A stretch of DNA of 64,000 nucleotides, taken from Pseudomonas lutea (lineage in GTDB: Bacteria > Pseudomonadota > Gammaproteobacteria > Pseudomonadales > Pseudomonadaceae). Position numbers and translations under genes: made by a program. The notes beneath the pieces were generated by a model that made no database searches, was not told the DNA's origin, and worked only from the letters and a program-made list of their open reading frames with translations. Position 1 is the stretch's first letter; each line of letters starts with the position of its first letter. Location of the stretch: NCBI RefSeq assembly GCF_000759445.1, contig NZ_JRMB01000002.1, positions 310,001 through 374,000 of the forward strand. Reading direction: 5' to 3'. Below, in pieces: positions 8,554-18,290 of this stretch.

Positions 8554-11034
8554 ATGCCCGTCTTCTGCTGGACACTCAAAGCCCTGCTTAGCCACTGGCG
8601 GCGTCATCCCGTGCAGTTTTTCAGCGTGCTCACCGGCCTCTGGCTGGCAACCAGCCTGCTCACCGGGGTCCAGGCACTCAACAGCCAGGCCCGGGAGAGC
8701 TACGCCAAGGCCAGCCAGATGATCGGTGGCGAGCCGCAGCAGATTCTGGTCTCGCCCAACGGCGCCAACTTTTCTCAAGACCTTTTTGTCAGCCTGCGCC
8801 GTGCTGGGTGGCCCGTCTCGCCGGCGCTGCGCGGCCGGGTCACCCTGAAGGAAGCGCCGGAGCAACGCCTGACCGTACTCGGCATCGAGCCGGTGTCGCT
8901 TCCGGTCAACACCGCCCTGGCAGGGCAGTCTCTGGATACCGGGCAGATCGTCGACTTCTTCACGCCCCCCGGCACCACTTGGGTTTCGCCGCAAACCCTC
9001 GCTGCCCTTGGCCTCCATGAAGGGCAGGAGGCGCTGACCGATGCCGGCCAATCACTGCCGCCACTGCGCGCCAAGGTCGACATGGCCCCGGGCGTGCTGC
9101 TCATGGACATCGGCTTTGCCCAGCAACTGCTCAACCAACCCAATCAGATCTCGCGACTGGTACTGCCCAAAGACTTTGCCGACGACGCTCCTGCCTTGCC
9201 TGCGCAACTCGACGGTGAGCTTGTCCTGCGCAAAAGTGGCGAAGACAACGATCTGGGCAGGCTCACCGAGAGCTTCCACCTGAACCTTGATGCACTGGGG
9301 TTTCTGTCGTTCGTCGTTGGCCTGTTCATCGTGCACGCGGCCATCGGGCTCGCGCTGGAGCAGCGCCGGGGACTGCTGCGTAACCTGCGCGCCTGCGGCG
9401 TCAGCGCACGCGGGTTGATGGTGAGCCTGGTCGTCGAGCTTGGCGCCCTGGCCTTGCTCGGCGGCATTGCGGGTGTTGTCAGCGGCTACTGGCTGGCGAG
9501 TGCGTTATTGCCTGACGTGGCCGCGAGCCTGCGCGGGCTGTATGGCGCTGAAGTCGCCGGGCATCTGAACCTGAGCATCTGGTGGTGGCTCAGCGGTCTG
9601 GGCGTCAGCCTGCTTGGCGCGTTTCTGGCCGGGGCCAGCAGCCTGTTGCGCGCCGCGCGCTTGCCTTTACTCGCCCTGGCCAACGCGCAGGCATGGCAAG
9701 AGACCCACGCCAAGTGGCTACGACGGCAGGGCTGGATCGCCGGCATTTCAGCGCTCGTTGCATTACTGGCCGGACTCTTCGGTGACAGCCTGGCGCTGGG
9801 CTTCGTGTTGATGGCCAGCCTCTTGCTGGGCGCGGCGCTAGGCTTGCCGGTCTTGCTCAATCTGTTACTCGACTCGCTTCTGGGCAAGAGCCGCTCGGTG
9901 TTGGGGCAGTGGTTTCTCGCTGACTGTCGCCAGCAGTTACCGGCACTGAGCCTGGCGCTGATGGCGCTGTTGCTGGCGATGGCAGCGAACATTGGCGCGG
10001 GCAGCATGACGTCGGGGTTCCGGCAAACATTCACCCACTGGCTCGAGCAGCGTTTAAGTGCCGAGCTGTACATCAATCCTCAAAACCCTGCACAGGCCGC
10101 ACCGTTGCAGCAATGGCTGAGCCAGCAACCGCTGACCTCTGCGGTATTGCCCAACTGGCAAGTATCGCTACAGCTGAACGGCTGGCCCGCCGAGCTGTTT
10201 GGCGTGATCGATCATCCACATTACCGGCAGCACTGGCCGCTGCTGGAATCGGCCAGCGGCGACGCATGGCAGCAGTTGGCTCAGGAAGACACCCTGATGC
10301 TCAGCGAACAATTGGCGAGGCGACTGGAAGTCAACGTCGGCGATAACGTGACCCTCCCGGCGCCGGACGGCCCCTGGACCGTGCGCATCGTGGGTATCTA
10401 CGCCGATTACGGCAATCCCAAAGGCCACCTGCTGGTCAACGCCGATCATTTGCTCAGGCATTGGCCACAACTGACGCCCAACCGTTTCAACCTGCGCATC
10501 GATCCGCGCGCCATCCCGCAGCTGCTGCGCGTACTGCACAACAAATTCACCATCGACGACAACCGTATCGTCGATCAGATCCAGCTCAAGGCCTGGTCGC
10601 AGCAGGTGTTCGAACGCACATTCGCCGCTACTGCGGCACTGAACAGCCTGACGCTGATGGTCGCCGGCGTTGCGCTGTTCATCAGTCTGCTGACCCAAAG
10701 CCAAAGCCGGCTCGCGCAGCTTGCGCCGTTGTGGGCACTGGGGGTAACGCGACGACAACTGATGCTGCTCAATCTGGCGCAAACCTGGTTGCTGGCCGTA
10801 CTCACGCTGATTCTGGCAATTCCTCTGGGGCTGCTGTTGGCGTGGTGCCTGGACGCCGTGATCAACGTTCAGGCATTCGGCTGGCGGTTGCCGCTGCAGG
10901 TGTTTCCCATGCAGCTCGTGCGCCTGACGCTGCTGGCAATGCTGGCGACATTACTGGCCTCGGCCTGGCCGCTTTATCGTCTGTACCGCACCCGCCCCGC
11001 TGATCTGCTGAGGACGTTCGCCAATGAAGCCTAA
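8554..11034 (+). CDS. FtsX-like ABC transporter permease, large (YbbP-like)
   Basis: 826 residues with two FtsX-type membrane modules. One N-terminal helix is at about 15-35. A large periplasmic domain follows, then membrane clusters at about 245-440 and 470-500, a second periplasmic domain, and a final cluster at about 690-815. This layout matches YbbP-like permeases, which form a complex with a small ATPase. It starts 1 bp after the ATPase stop and its end overlaps the downstream lipoprotein gene by 11 bp, so the three genes are translationally coupled. Such complexes extract or move lipids and lipoprotein-like substrates; the substrate here is not shown by the sequence. Confidence 0.88.
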   Translation: MPVFCWTLKALLSHWRRHPVQFFSVLTGLWLATSLLTGVQALNSQARESYAKASQMIGGEPQQILVSPNGANFSQDLFVSLRRAGWPVSPALRGRVTLKEAPEQRLTVLGIEPVSLPVNTALAGQSLDTGQIVDFFTPPGTTWVSPQTLAALGLHEGQEALTDAGQSLPPLRAKVDMAPGVLLMDIGFAQQLLNQPNQISRLVLPKDFADDAPALPAQLDGELVLRKSGEDNDLGRLTESFHLNLDALGFLSFVVGLFIVHAAIGLALEQRRGLLRNLRACGVSARGLMVSLVVELGALALLGGIAGVVSGYWLASALLPDVAASLRGLYGAEVAGHLNLSIWWWLSGLGVSLLGAFLAGASSLLRAARLPLLALANAQAWQETHAKWLRRQGWIAGISALVALLAGLFGDSLALGFVLMASLLLGAALGLPVLLNLLLDSLLGKSRSVLGQWFLADCRQQLPALSLALMALLLAMAANIGAGSMTSGFRQTFTHWLEQRLSAELYINPQNPAQAAPLQQWLSQQPLTSAVLPNWQVSLQLNGWPAELFGVIDHPHYRQHWPLLESASGDAWQQLAQEDTLMLSEQLARRLEVNVGDNVTLPAPDGPWTVRIVGIYADYGNPKGHLLVNADHLLRHWPQLTPNRFNLRIDPRAIPQLLRVLHNKFTIDDNRIVDQIQLKAWSQQVFERTFAATAALNSLTLMVAGVALFISLLTQSQSRLAQLAPLWALGVTRRQLMLLNLAQTWLLAVLTLILAIPLGLLLAWCLDAVINVQAFGWRLPLQVFPMQLVRLTLLAMLATLLASAWPLYRLYRTRPADLLRTFANEA

Positions 11035-12124
11035 GGCCCCTGCCCTGGCCATCATCGGCCTTCTCGCTGGCCTGCTGCTGACCGGGTGCGACGACAAGCC
11101 GACGGAAGAGAAAGGCTTCGCCGGCCTGGCCGACGACGCTGCCGATTATGCCCAGGTAACGCCGGGCAAGCCGTTCGTATTCCCCAACGATCACGGCCCT
11201 CACAATGATTTCCGCATCGAGTGGTGGTACGTCACCGCGAACCTGACGGACTCCGAAGGCCAGTCGTTCGGCGTGCAGTGGACGCTGTTTCGCAACGCAC
11301 TGCCGCGCCCCAAAGGTTTGCAGGGAGATGTCTCGGGGTGGAGCAATCGCAACCTGTGGATGGGCCATGCTGCAGTGACGTCCGAGGACGAACATTTTGC
11401 AGCGGAGCGCTACGCCCGTGGCGGTGTTCAGCAGGCAGGCGTGACCCTGGCGCCTTTTGCTGCATGGATCGACAACTGGTCCTTCACCAGTCAGTCCGCG
11501 ACCGATGACCCGCTGGCAGACATGCAGTTGCAGGCCAGCGGCCCGCAGTTCAACTATCAGCTGCACCTCAAAGCCACCCAGGCGCTGGTGCTGCAGGGTA
11601 ATCAAGGTTTCAGCCAGAAGTCAGAACAGGGTCAAGCTTCGTATTACTACAGTCAGCCTTTTTTCCAGGCAGACGGCAGCATCGACATCGACGGCAAAAC
11701 CTATCAGGTGTCGGGCCCCGCGTGGCTGGATCGCGAGTGGAGCAGTCAGCCGTTGACGGACAACCAGACTGGGTGGGACTGGTTCTCGCTGCATCTGGCC
11801 GATGGCAATGAAGTCATGCTCTATCGCATGCGGCAAAAAACAGGCGAGCCCTACCTCACCGGCACATGGATCAACAAGGACGGCAGCGTAGAGCCGTTGG
11901 CTGCGACGGATATTCAATTGGTACCCGAAGAAACCACAGACGTTGAGGGACGCGACATGCCCACGGGCTGGTCCGTGAAAATCCCCTCGAAGGCGCTGGA
12001 AGTAGAGGTCGAAGCGCTCAATCCCAACGCCTGGATGAACCTGCAGATCCCGTACTGGGAGGGTCCGGTCAGCTTGAGCGGCACCCACAAGGGCGTCGGC
12101 TATCTGGAAATGACGGGGTACTGA
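11024..12124 (+). CDS. AttH/lipocalin-like (carotenoid 1,2-hydratase fold) lipoprotein
   Basis: 366 residues. The N-terminus is a lipoprotein signal peptide with lipobox LLTGC (Cys about residue 22), followed by DD. By the +2 rule the Asp directly after the Cys argues for retention in the inner membrane. The body has the AttH signature (the DHGPHNDFRIEWWYVTANL region, WLDREWSSQ, WDWFSLHLADG). The family shares the CrtC carotenoid hydratase fold, but no carotenoid genes are nearby. It overlaps the FtsX permease by 11 bp, and AttH-FtsX-ATPase trios are common in proteobacteria, so it is best read as the partner lipoprotein of the ABC complex. Confidence 0.85.
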   Translation: MKPKAPALAIIGLLAGLLLTGCDDKPTEEKGFAGLADDAADYAQVTPGKPFVFPNDHGPHNDFRIEWWYVTANLTDSEGQSFGVQWTLFRNALPRPKGLQGDVSGWSNRNLWMGHAAVTSEDEHFAAERYARGGVQQAGVTLAPFAAWIDNWSFTSQSATDDPLADMQLQASGPQFNYQLHLKATQALVLQGNQGFSQKSEQGQASYYYSQPFFQADGSIDIDGKTYQVSGPAWLDREWSSQPLTDNQTGWDWFSLHLADGNEVMLYRMRQKTGEPYLTGTWINKDGSVEPLAATDIQLVPEETTDVEGRDMPTGWSVKIPSKALEVEVEALNPNAWMNLQIPYWEGPVSLSGTHKGVGYLEMTGY

Positions 12125-12290
12125 TGCCGCACCTTCAAACGGGTCTTGCCGACACCTGAACCGCCAACGCGAGCCCGCGCGCGCCGCTGCTTATAACTGA
12201 TCGTTCTAAAACTCTGGCATTTTCTGTCGGTCAGTCTTTGGGTAGCCGACTTCCCGGCTGCGCTCCCCAACGGAAAACCGGTAAGGACTT

Positions 12291-14063
12291 ATGTGCGGAT
12301 TAGCTGGCGAACTACGCTTTGACAACCAACCTGCGGATCTCGCCGCAGTAGAACGTATCACCCATCATCTCGCGGCTCGCGGCCCGGATGCATGGGGGTT
12401 TCACAGCCAGGGGCCGATTGCCCTTGGCCACCGTCGATTGAAAATCATGGACCTGTCGGACGGCTCCGCGCAGCCGATGATCGACAGCCACCTGGGCCTG
12501 TCACTGGCGTTCAACGGCGCCATTTACAATTTCCCCGAGCTGCGTGCTGAACTCGAAAGCCTCGGCTATCAGTTTCATTCCGGTGGCGACACAGAGGTTT
12601 TGCTCAAGGGCTACCATGCCTGGGGCGCTGACCTGCTGCCCAAGCTTAATGGCATGTTTGCGTTCGCTATCTGGGAGCGCGACAAACGCAGTCTGTTCAT
12701 CGCCCGAGACCGTCTCGGGGTGAAGCCGCTTTACCTCTCGCGCACAGACAAGCGCCTGCGTTTCGCCTCGGCACTGCCCGCGTTATTGAAAGGCGGCGAC
12801 ATCAGTCCGATGCTCGATCCGGTGGCTCTCAACCATTACCTGAACTTCCATGCCGTGGTGCCTGCGCCGCGTACCTTGCTGGCGGGCATCGAAAAGCTGC
12901 CACCTGCGTCGTGGATGCGCGTCAGCGCCGAAGGCAAGGTTGAGCAGCAGGTCTGGTGGACGCTGCCCTACGGCCCGCGTCCTGACGAGATGAATCTGAC
13001 CCTTGAAGACTGGCGCGACCGGGTTCTCGACAGCACCCGCGAAGCGGTCGCCATTCGCCAGCGCGCGGCGGTGGATGTTGGCGTGCTGCTTTCGGGAGGC
13101 GTCGATTCAAGCATGCTGGTCGGGCTCCTGCGCGAAGTCGGCGTAAAAGACCTGTCCACGTTCTCGATCGGGTTTCAGGATGCCGGCGGCGAGCGCGGGG
13201 ATGAGTTTCAGTATTCGGATCTGATTGCCAGGCACTACGGCACGCAACATCACCAACTGCGTATTCAGGAAAGCGAAATCATCGAGCAACTGCCCGCGGC
13301 GTTCCGCGCAATGAGCGAGCCGATGGTTAGCCACGACTGCATCGCGTTCTACCTGTTGTCTCGCGAAGTCGCCAAGCATTGCAAAGTGGTCCAGAGCGGA
13401 CAAGGTGCGGACGAATTGTTCGCGGGCTATCACTGGTACCCGCAAGTGGACGGCGCCAGCGATCCCTATGGCGCTTACCGGGACGCCTTCTTTGACCGCA
13501 GTTACGCTGAATACAAGGACACCGTTGCGCCGCAATGGCTGACCGACAGCGACGCGGCGGGCGACTTCGTTCGCGAGCACTTCGCCATGCCTGGCGCCGA
13601 TGCTGCGGTGGACAAAGCGCTGCGGCTGGACAGCACGGTGATGCTGGTCGATGACCCCGTCAAACGGGTCGACAACATGACCATGGCCTGGGGCCTTGAA
13701 GCACGTACTCCGTTTCTTGATTACCGACTGGTCGAGTTATCAGCGCGCGTTCCCGGCCGTTTCAAGTTGCCCGACGGTGGCAAGCAAGTGCTGAAGGAAG
13801 CCGCGCGTCTGGTCATCCCCTCAGAAGTGATCGATCGCAAGAAAGGTTACTTCCCGGTACCCGGTCTCAAGCACCTGGAAGGCAACACGTTGAACTGGGT
13901 CCGCGACTTGCTGCTCGATCCGAGCCAGGATCGCGGCCTGTTCAACCCGGTCATGCTGGATAAACTGCTGACTGATCCGCAAGGTCAACTGACGCCACTG
14001 CGCGGCTCCAAGCTGTGGCAGCTTGCTGCGCTGAATCTGTGGCTCAGCGAACAAGGACTCTGA
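12291..14063 (+). CDS. asnO: N-acetylglutaminylglutamine amidotransferase (asparagine-synthetase family)
   Basis: 590 residues. The N-terminal class II glutaminase begins with MCGLAGE (Cys2 nucleophile). The C-terminal synthetase domain has the PP-loop LLSGGVDSSM near residue 268 and the distal motif GQGADELFAGY. It converts N-acetylglutaminylglutamine to its C-terminal amide (NAGGN), an osmoprotectant dipeptide described in Pseudomonas and Sinorhizobium. The next gene (3 bp later) makes the dipeptide and a third encodes an M42 peptidase; this trio is diagnostic and separates it from ordinary asnB. The start follows a GGTAAGGA ribosome site. NAGGN synthesis is induced by high osmolarity in studied strains; no recognisable promoter was found in the 166 bp upstream. 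Confidence 0.93.
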   Translation: MCGLAGELRFDNQPADLAAVERITHHLAARGPDAWGFHSQGPIALGHRRLKIMDLSDGSAQPMIDSHLGLSLAFNGAIYNFPELRAELESLGYQFHSGGDTEVLLKGYHAWGADLLPKLNGMFAFAIWERDKRSLFIARDRLGVKPLYLSRTDKRLRFASALPALLKGGDISPMLDPVALNHYLNFHAVVPAPRTLLAGIEKLPPASWMRVSAEGKVEQQVWWTLPYGPRPDEMNLTLEDWRDRVLDSTREAVAIRQRAAVDVGVLLSGGVDSSMLVGLLREVGVKDLSTFSIGFQDAGGERGDEFQYSDLIARHYGTQHHQLRIQESEIIEQLPAAFRAMSEPMVSHDCIAFYLLSREVAKHCKVVQSGQGADELFAGYHWYPQVDGASDPYGAYRDAFFDRSYAEYKDTVAPQWLTDSDAAGDFVREHFAMPGADAAVDKALRLDSTVMLVDDPVKRVDNMTMAWGLEARTPFLDYRLVELSARVPGRFKLPDGGKQVLKEAARLVIPSEVIDRKKGYFPVPGLKHLEGNTLNWVRDLLLDPSQDRGLFNPVMLDKLLTDPQGQLTPLRGSKLWQLAALNLWLSEQGL

Positions 14064-14066
14064 CCG

Positions 14067-15815
14067 ATGAAAGCCAACGCTTCGATCTACAATCAGCGCT
14101 TGCTGCGTGGCCAGCCGCCGTCTTACGAGCGCCTGCAGGCGCGGCTTGCAGAAGATGGCAGCCGGCCCGATACGGAGCCTCTGGCGCTGCACTGCGGCTG
14201 GGGGCGTCTGCTGATCGGTCACACCTACCCGGACCCTGCAACCCTGGCCAATGATTTGCTGACCGAGAAACAGGGCGAACGCGACATCGCGCTGTACGTC
14301 GCGGCCCCGCAGCAAGTGCTGGCACAGTCGCCGCAGCAGCTGTTTCTCGACCCTTCGGACACGCTGCGCCTGTGGTTCAGCGATTATCGTCCGGCGCAGC
14401 GTGTCTTCAGGGGCTTCAGGATTCGCCGGGCACAGAATCAGGAGGACTGGACCGCGATCAACAACCTGTATACCGCCCGCGGCATGCTGCCCATAGACCC
14501 TGCTTTGTTGACCCCGCGTCACCATGGCGGGCCGGTGTACTGGATCGCCGAAGACGAGACCACCAAGGCTGTGATTGGCAGCGTTATGGGTCTCAATCAC
14601 CAAAAAGCCTTTAACGATCCCGAGCATGGCAGCAGCCTGTGGTGCCTGGCGGTGGACCCGCAATGCACCCGGCCCGGCGTCGGCGAGGTGCTGGTAAGGC
14701 ATTTGGTCGAGCATTTCCAGAGCCGTGGTCTCGCGTACCTGGACTTGTCGGTGCTGCATGACAACGAGCAAGCCAAAAGTCTCTACGCCAAGCTGGGCTT
14801 TCGTAACCTGCCGACGTTCGCCATCAAGCGCAAAAACGGCATCAACGAGAAGCTCTTTCTGGGTCCGGGCCCGCAGGCGAACTTCAACCCTTACGCTCGC
14901 ATCATCGTGGAAGAAGCTCATCGTCGTGGCATTGAAGTCCAGGTAGACGACGCTGAAGCTGGTTTATTTACGCTGATTCACGGCAGCCGCCGAGTGCGCT
15001 GCCGTGAGTCGCTCAGCGACCTCACCACCGCCGTCAGCATGACGTTGTGCCAGGACAAGCGCATGACCCAGAAGGTGCTGAAAGCAGCGGGTCTGCAAGT
15101 ACCTGTGCAACGTCTGGCGGGAAATGGCGACGACAATCTGGCCTTCCTTGAAGAACACCAGCGTGTGGTGGTCAAACCGGTCGACGGCGAGCAGGGCCAG
15201 GGTGTGGCAGTGGATCTGCGCACCATCGAGGACGTCCAGGCTGCGGTCGAACGCGCCCGCCAGTTCGACAGCCGCGTGCTGCTGGAAAGCTTCCACGAAG
15301 GCCTTGATCTGCGCATCGTGGTGATCGGGTTTGACGTCGTGGCGGCGGCGATTCGTCGTCCTGCCGAGGTGATGGGCGATGGCCGCCATTCCGTTGGTCA
15401 ATTGATCGAAGCGCAAAGCCGGCGTCGCTCCGCGGCCACCGGTGGCGAGAGTAAGATCCCCATGGACGACGAAACCCGACGCACCGTGCAAGAGGCGGGC
15501 TTCAGCTTCGACAGTGTCCTGCCCGCTGACCAGCGACTGGCCGTGCGCCGTACTGCGAATCTGCACACCGGCGGGTGCCTGGAAGACGTGACTGCCATCC
15601 TGCATCCGGTGCTCAAGGACGCTGCAGTACGCGCCGCACGTGCGCTCGACATCCCGGTGGTGGGTCTGGACCTGATGGTGCCGGCCGCCGATCAACCGGA
15701 CTATGTATTTATCGAAGCTAACGAGCGTTGCGGTCTGGCCAACCATGAACCCCAGCCGACCGCCGAGCGTTTCGTTGATCTATTGTTTCCCCACAGCCAG
15801 CCTGCACATGGCTAG
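14067..15815 (+). CDS. ngg: N-acetylglutaminylglutamine synthetase (GNAT + ATP-grasp fusion)
   Basis: 582 residues. The N-terminal half holds a GNAT acetyltransferase domain (about residues 110-265, with LWCLAVDPQCTRPGVGEVLV as the acetyl-CoA loop). The C-terminal half is an ATP-grasp ligase (about 290-575, with VVKPVDGEQGQGV and the metal-binding end FIEANERCGL). The two activities fit acetylation of glutamine and ligation to a second glutamine. It starts 3 bp after asnO and is almost certainly co-transcribed with it. The domain order matches the trio family described for Pseudomonas. Confidence 0.93.
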   Translation: MKANASIYNQRLLRGQPPSYERLQARLAEDGSRPDTEPLALHCGWGRLLIGHTYPDPATLANDLLTEKQGERDIALYVAAPQQVLAQSPQQLFLDPSDTLRLWFSDYRPAQRVFRGFRIRRAQNQEDWTAINNLYTARGMLPIDPALLTPRHHGGPVYWIAEDETTKAVIGSVMGLNHQKAFNDPEHGSSLWCLAVDPQCTRPGVGEVLVRHLVEHFQSRGLAYLDLSVLHDNEQAKSLYAKLGFRNLPTFAIKRKNGINEKLFLGPGPQANFNPYARIIVEEAHRRGIEVQVDDAEAGLFTLIHGSRRVRCRESLSDLTTAVSMTLCQDKRMTQKVLKAAGLQVPVQRLAGNGDDNLAFLEEHQRVVVKPVDGEQGQGVAVDLRTIEDVQAAVERARQFDSRVLLESFHEGLDLRIVVIGFDVVAAAIRRPAEVMGDGRHSVGQLIEAQSRRRSAATGGESKIPMDDETRRTVQEAGFSFDSVLPADQRLAVRRTANLHTGGCLEDVTAILHPVLKDAAVRAARALDIPVVGLDLMVPAADQPDYVFIEANERCGLANHEPQPTAERFVDLLFPHSQPAHG

Positions 15816-15935
15816 GGCGCATCGTCGGCAACAGTAAGGTTCGCCCGGGAGCGGTCGGCATACGATCCGTCGTTATCAGACCGCTCTGCGGGTGACTCCG
15901 CTTTCGATGAGTCCGCGCCACACATTGAGGTCCCT

Positions 15936-17120
15936 ATGACGACTGCGAACATCCTTGAACCGGATCTGAATTATCTGCAGAAAGTCCTGCTGGAAATGCT
16001 CGCGATTCCGAGCCCAACCGGCTTTACCGATACGATCGTGCGCTACGTGGCCGAGCGTCTTGAAGAACTGGGCATTCCGTTCGAATTGACCCGCCGCGGT
16101 ACCATTCGCGCCACGTTGAAAGGCAAACAGAACAGCCCCGACCGAGCCGTGTCCGCGCACCTGGACACCATTGGCGCCAGTGTGCGCGAGGTCAAGGACA
16201 ACGGGCGTCTGGGCCTGGCGGCCGTCGGCTGCTGGTCCAGCCGATTCGCCGAAGGCAGCCGAGTCAGCGTATTCACCGACAATGGCGTTATCCGGGGCAG
16301 CGTGTTGCCGCTGATGGCCTCCGGGCATGCGTTTAACACCGCCGTCGACACCATGCCCATCAGTTGGGACCATGTCGAGGTGCGCCTGGACGCGTACTGC
16401 GCCACCCGCGCGGACTGCGAATCGGTGGGCATCAACATCGGCGATTTCGTGGCATTCGATCCACTGCCCGAGTTCACCGACAGCGGCCATATCAGTGCCC
16501 GGCACCTGGATGACAAAGCTGGCGTGGCCGCACTGCTGGCAGCGCTCAAGGCCATTGTCGACAGCGGCGTCGAGCCATTGATCGATTGTCACCCGCTGTT
16601 CACCATTACCGAAGAGACCGGCAGCGGCGCTGCGGGCAGCCTGCCGTGGGACGTCAGTGAATTCGTCGGCATCGACATTGCGCCTGTCGCCCCGGGTCAG
16701 CACTCCAGCGAGCACGCCGTCAGCGTCGCGATGCAGGATTCCGGCGGCCCTTATGACTATCACCTGTCTCGGCATCTGCTGCGCCTGGGCGAGCAGAACG
16801 AGTTGAGCGTGCGCCGTGACCTGTTTCGCTATTACTACAGCGACGCGCATTCGGCGATCACTGCCGGCTACGACACGCGGACTGCCCTGCTGGCGTTCGG
16901 CTGCGACGCAACCCATGGTTATGAGCGCACGCACATTGACAGCCTGAGCACGCTAAGCCGCCTGCTCACGGCTTACATCATGAGCCCGCCGGTGTTCGCC
17001 AGCGACGCGCACCCTTCCAACGCGTCGCTGGAAAACTTCAGCCATCAACTGGAACATGACGCGCAAATGGAAAGCGACACGCGGGTGCCTTCAGTGGATA
17101 CGTTGGTCGGGCAGCGCTGA
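15936..17120 (+). CDS. M42-family metallopeptidase of the NAGGN cluster
   Basis: 394 residues, third gene of the NAGGN trio. M42 aminopeptidase features: AHLDTIGA (metal His and Asp), HLDDKAG (bridging Asp followed by the base region), TITEETGSGAAG (catalytic Glu pair) and the C-terminal THGYERTH region with a metal His. Its role is unproven: turnover of the NAGGN dipeptide when osmotic stress ends is a reasonable inference. It lies 120 bp after ngg with its own GAGG ribosome site; a separate promoter in the gap is possible but none is clear. Confidence 0.9.
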   Translation: MTTANILEPDLNYLQKVLLEMLAIPSPTGFTDTIVRYVAERLEELGIPFELTRRGTIRATLKGKQNSPDRAVSAHLDTIGASVREVKDNGRLGLAAVGCWSSRFAEGSRVSVFTDNGVIRGSVLPLMASGHAFNTAVDTMPISWDHVEVRLDAYCATRADCESVGINIGDFVAFDPLPEFTDSGHISARHLDDKAGVAALLAALKAIVDSGVEPLIDCHPLFTITEETGSGAAGSLPWDVSEFVGIDIAPVAPGQHSSEHAVSVAMQDSGGPYDYHLSRHLLRLGEQNELSVRRDLFRYYYSDAHSAITAGYDTRTALLAFGCDATHGYERTHIDSLSTLSRLLTAYIMSPPVFASDAHPSNASLENFSHQLEHDAQMESDTRVPSVDTLVGQR

Positions 17121-17194
17121 CCCACGGCCATAGCCTGCCAGCGCGGGGCGCGTTAGCATCTGCGCCCCGCGACTTTCTGATTGCCGAGAAACCC

Positions 17195-17425
17195 ATGCTG
17201 ATCCCCTACGACCAACTCGAAGCCGACACGCTTACCCGTCTGATCGAAGACTTCGTGACCCGCGATGGCACCGACAACGGTGATGAAACGCCCCTCGAAA
17301 CCCGGGTGCTGCGCGTGCGGCATGCGCTCAGCAAAGGCCAGGCGGTGATTTTTTTCGACATGGACAGTCAACAGTGCCAACTGATGCTCAAGCACGACGT
17401 GCCTAAAGAGTATTTCGAGGAGTAA
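17195..17425 (+). CDS. YheU-family small protein (UPF0270)
   Basis: 76 residues. The opening MLIPYDQLEADTLTRLIEDF and the following region -RDGTDNGDETPLETRVLRV- match the YheU/UPF0270 family of unknown function. It is soluble and acidic with no signal peptide. It is 74 bp downstream of the M42 peptidase and on the same strand, so possible read-through co-expression; the family is usually not linked to osmolyte genes. Confidence 0.88.
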   Translation: MLIPYDQLEADTLTRLIEDFVTRDGTDNGDETPLETRVLRVRHALSKGQAVIFFDMDSQQCQLMLKHDVPKEYFEE

Positions 17426-17467
17426 ACCCCCGCTTAGCCTGTCTCGAGGCTCTCCAGGGCTCGCGCG

Positions 17468-17665
17468 TCAGTTCCCCGGTGTTCGGTTGGCTCGCTGCTG
17501 TAAGCGTGACGCAATTCTTCGCAACACCTCGGCCCGGTGAATCTTCACCTGAGAGGGGGCTTCAATGCCCAGGCGGACTTCGTTGCCGCTGATGCCCAGA
17601 ATCTTGATGGTAATGCCCTCGTCGATGGCGAAGGTCTCTCCGACTTCCTGCGTCAATACCAGCAT
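17468..17665 (-). CDS. csrA: CsrA/RsmA-family RNA-binding regulator, divergent paralogue
   Basis: 65 residues from the ATG at 17663-17665 with a GGAG ribosome site about 9 nt upstream. CsrA dimers bind GGA motifs in mRNA leaders and control translation. The fold-defining segments MLVLT, VGETF, ILGISGNEVRLGIEAP and the critical HR (Arg44) are present. Leu4 and Arg44 are kept, but the usual Arg6/Arg7 pair is Gln6-Glu7, so the RNA-binding face is less basic than in RsmA/RsmE. It is monocistronic and convergent with the YheU gene. Pseudomonads carry several CsrA paralogues; this is one of the minor ones. Confidence 0.9.
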   Translation of the reverse strand: MLVLTQEVGETFAIDEGITIKILGISGNEVRLGIEAPSQVKIHRAEVLRRIASRLQQRANRTPGN

Positions 17666-17862
17666 ACGTCCTACTCCCTTGGCTGAACCGAGGGGGCAGA
17701 TTGACGCTCCGCTCATGGCGCAGCAATGCGCCGAAGCGAAATCAGTAACGTCCTTCAACCAGATGGGTACATGACCGACGGACATTTCCTACGCCAGGCC
17801 ATAAACGATTGGCGGACGGACAATGGCGAGGCAGGCTGGGGAGATTCAACTCTCGCGGGCAC

Positions 17863-18195
17863 TCAACTCGCCGACCAGCGAGGGCCTAGCAGAATGACGG
17901 TGGCACCGATGACGCAAAGGCCGACGCCAAGCCAGTCCGAACCCAATGGGCGGACGCGCTCGACAATGCCGAGCCAGGCGATGGAGGTTACAACGTAAAT
18001 GCCACCGTAGGCGGCATAGGCGCGCCCCGCATAGGTGGCCTCGACCCGGGTCAGAAGCACTGCAAAAAGGGTCAGGCTGATCAGCGCAGGGATTACCCAC
18101 AACGCGCTCTTGCCCTGTCGTAACCACATCCAGAAGGCATAACACCCGGCAATTTCAAACAGGGCTGCAAGGAAGAACCACAGGTAATTAAGCAC
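17863..18195 (-). CDS. YnfA-family (UPF0060) small membrane protein
   Basis: 110 residues with four predicted transmembrane helices (about 4-22, 32-50, 60-79, 88-106). The N-terminus [19 protein letters not shown] and the loop AAYGGIYV are typical of UPF0060/YnfA, a small family related to the SMR drug exporters. Transport function is not established for most members. It stands alone between csrA and the SDR gene, with all three on the reverse strand. Confidence 0.92.
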   Translation of the reverse strand: MLNYLWFFLAALFEIAGCYAFWMWLRQGKSALWVIPALISLTLFAVLLTRVEATYAGRAYAAYGGIYVVTSIAWLGIVERVRPLGSDWLGVGLCVIGATVILLGPRWSAS

Positions 18196-18290
18196 GGTGA
18201 GCCTCGTTCAGGACAGCCAAAACAACGGCAACCCTATCAGAAATCAACCCCCCGGAATCGCTTGACCGGCCACCGGCTCAATTGCCTGGC

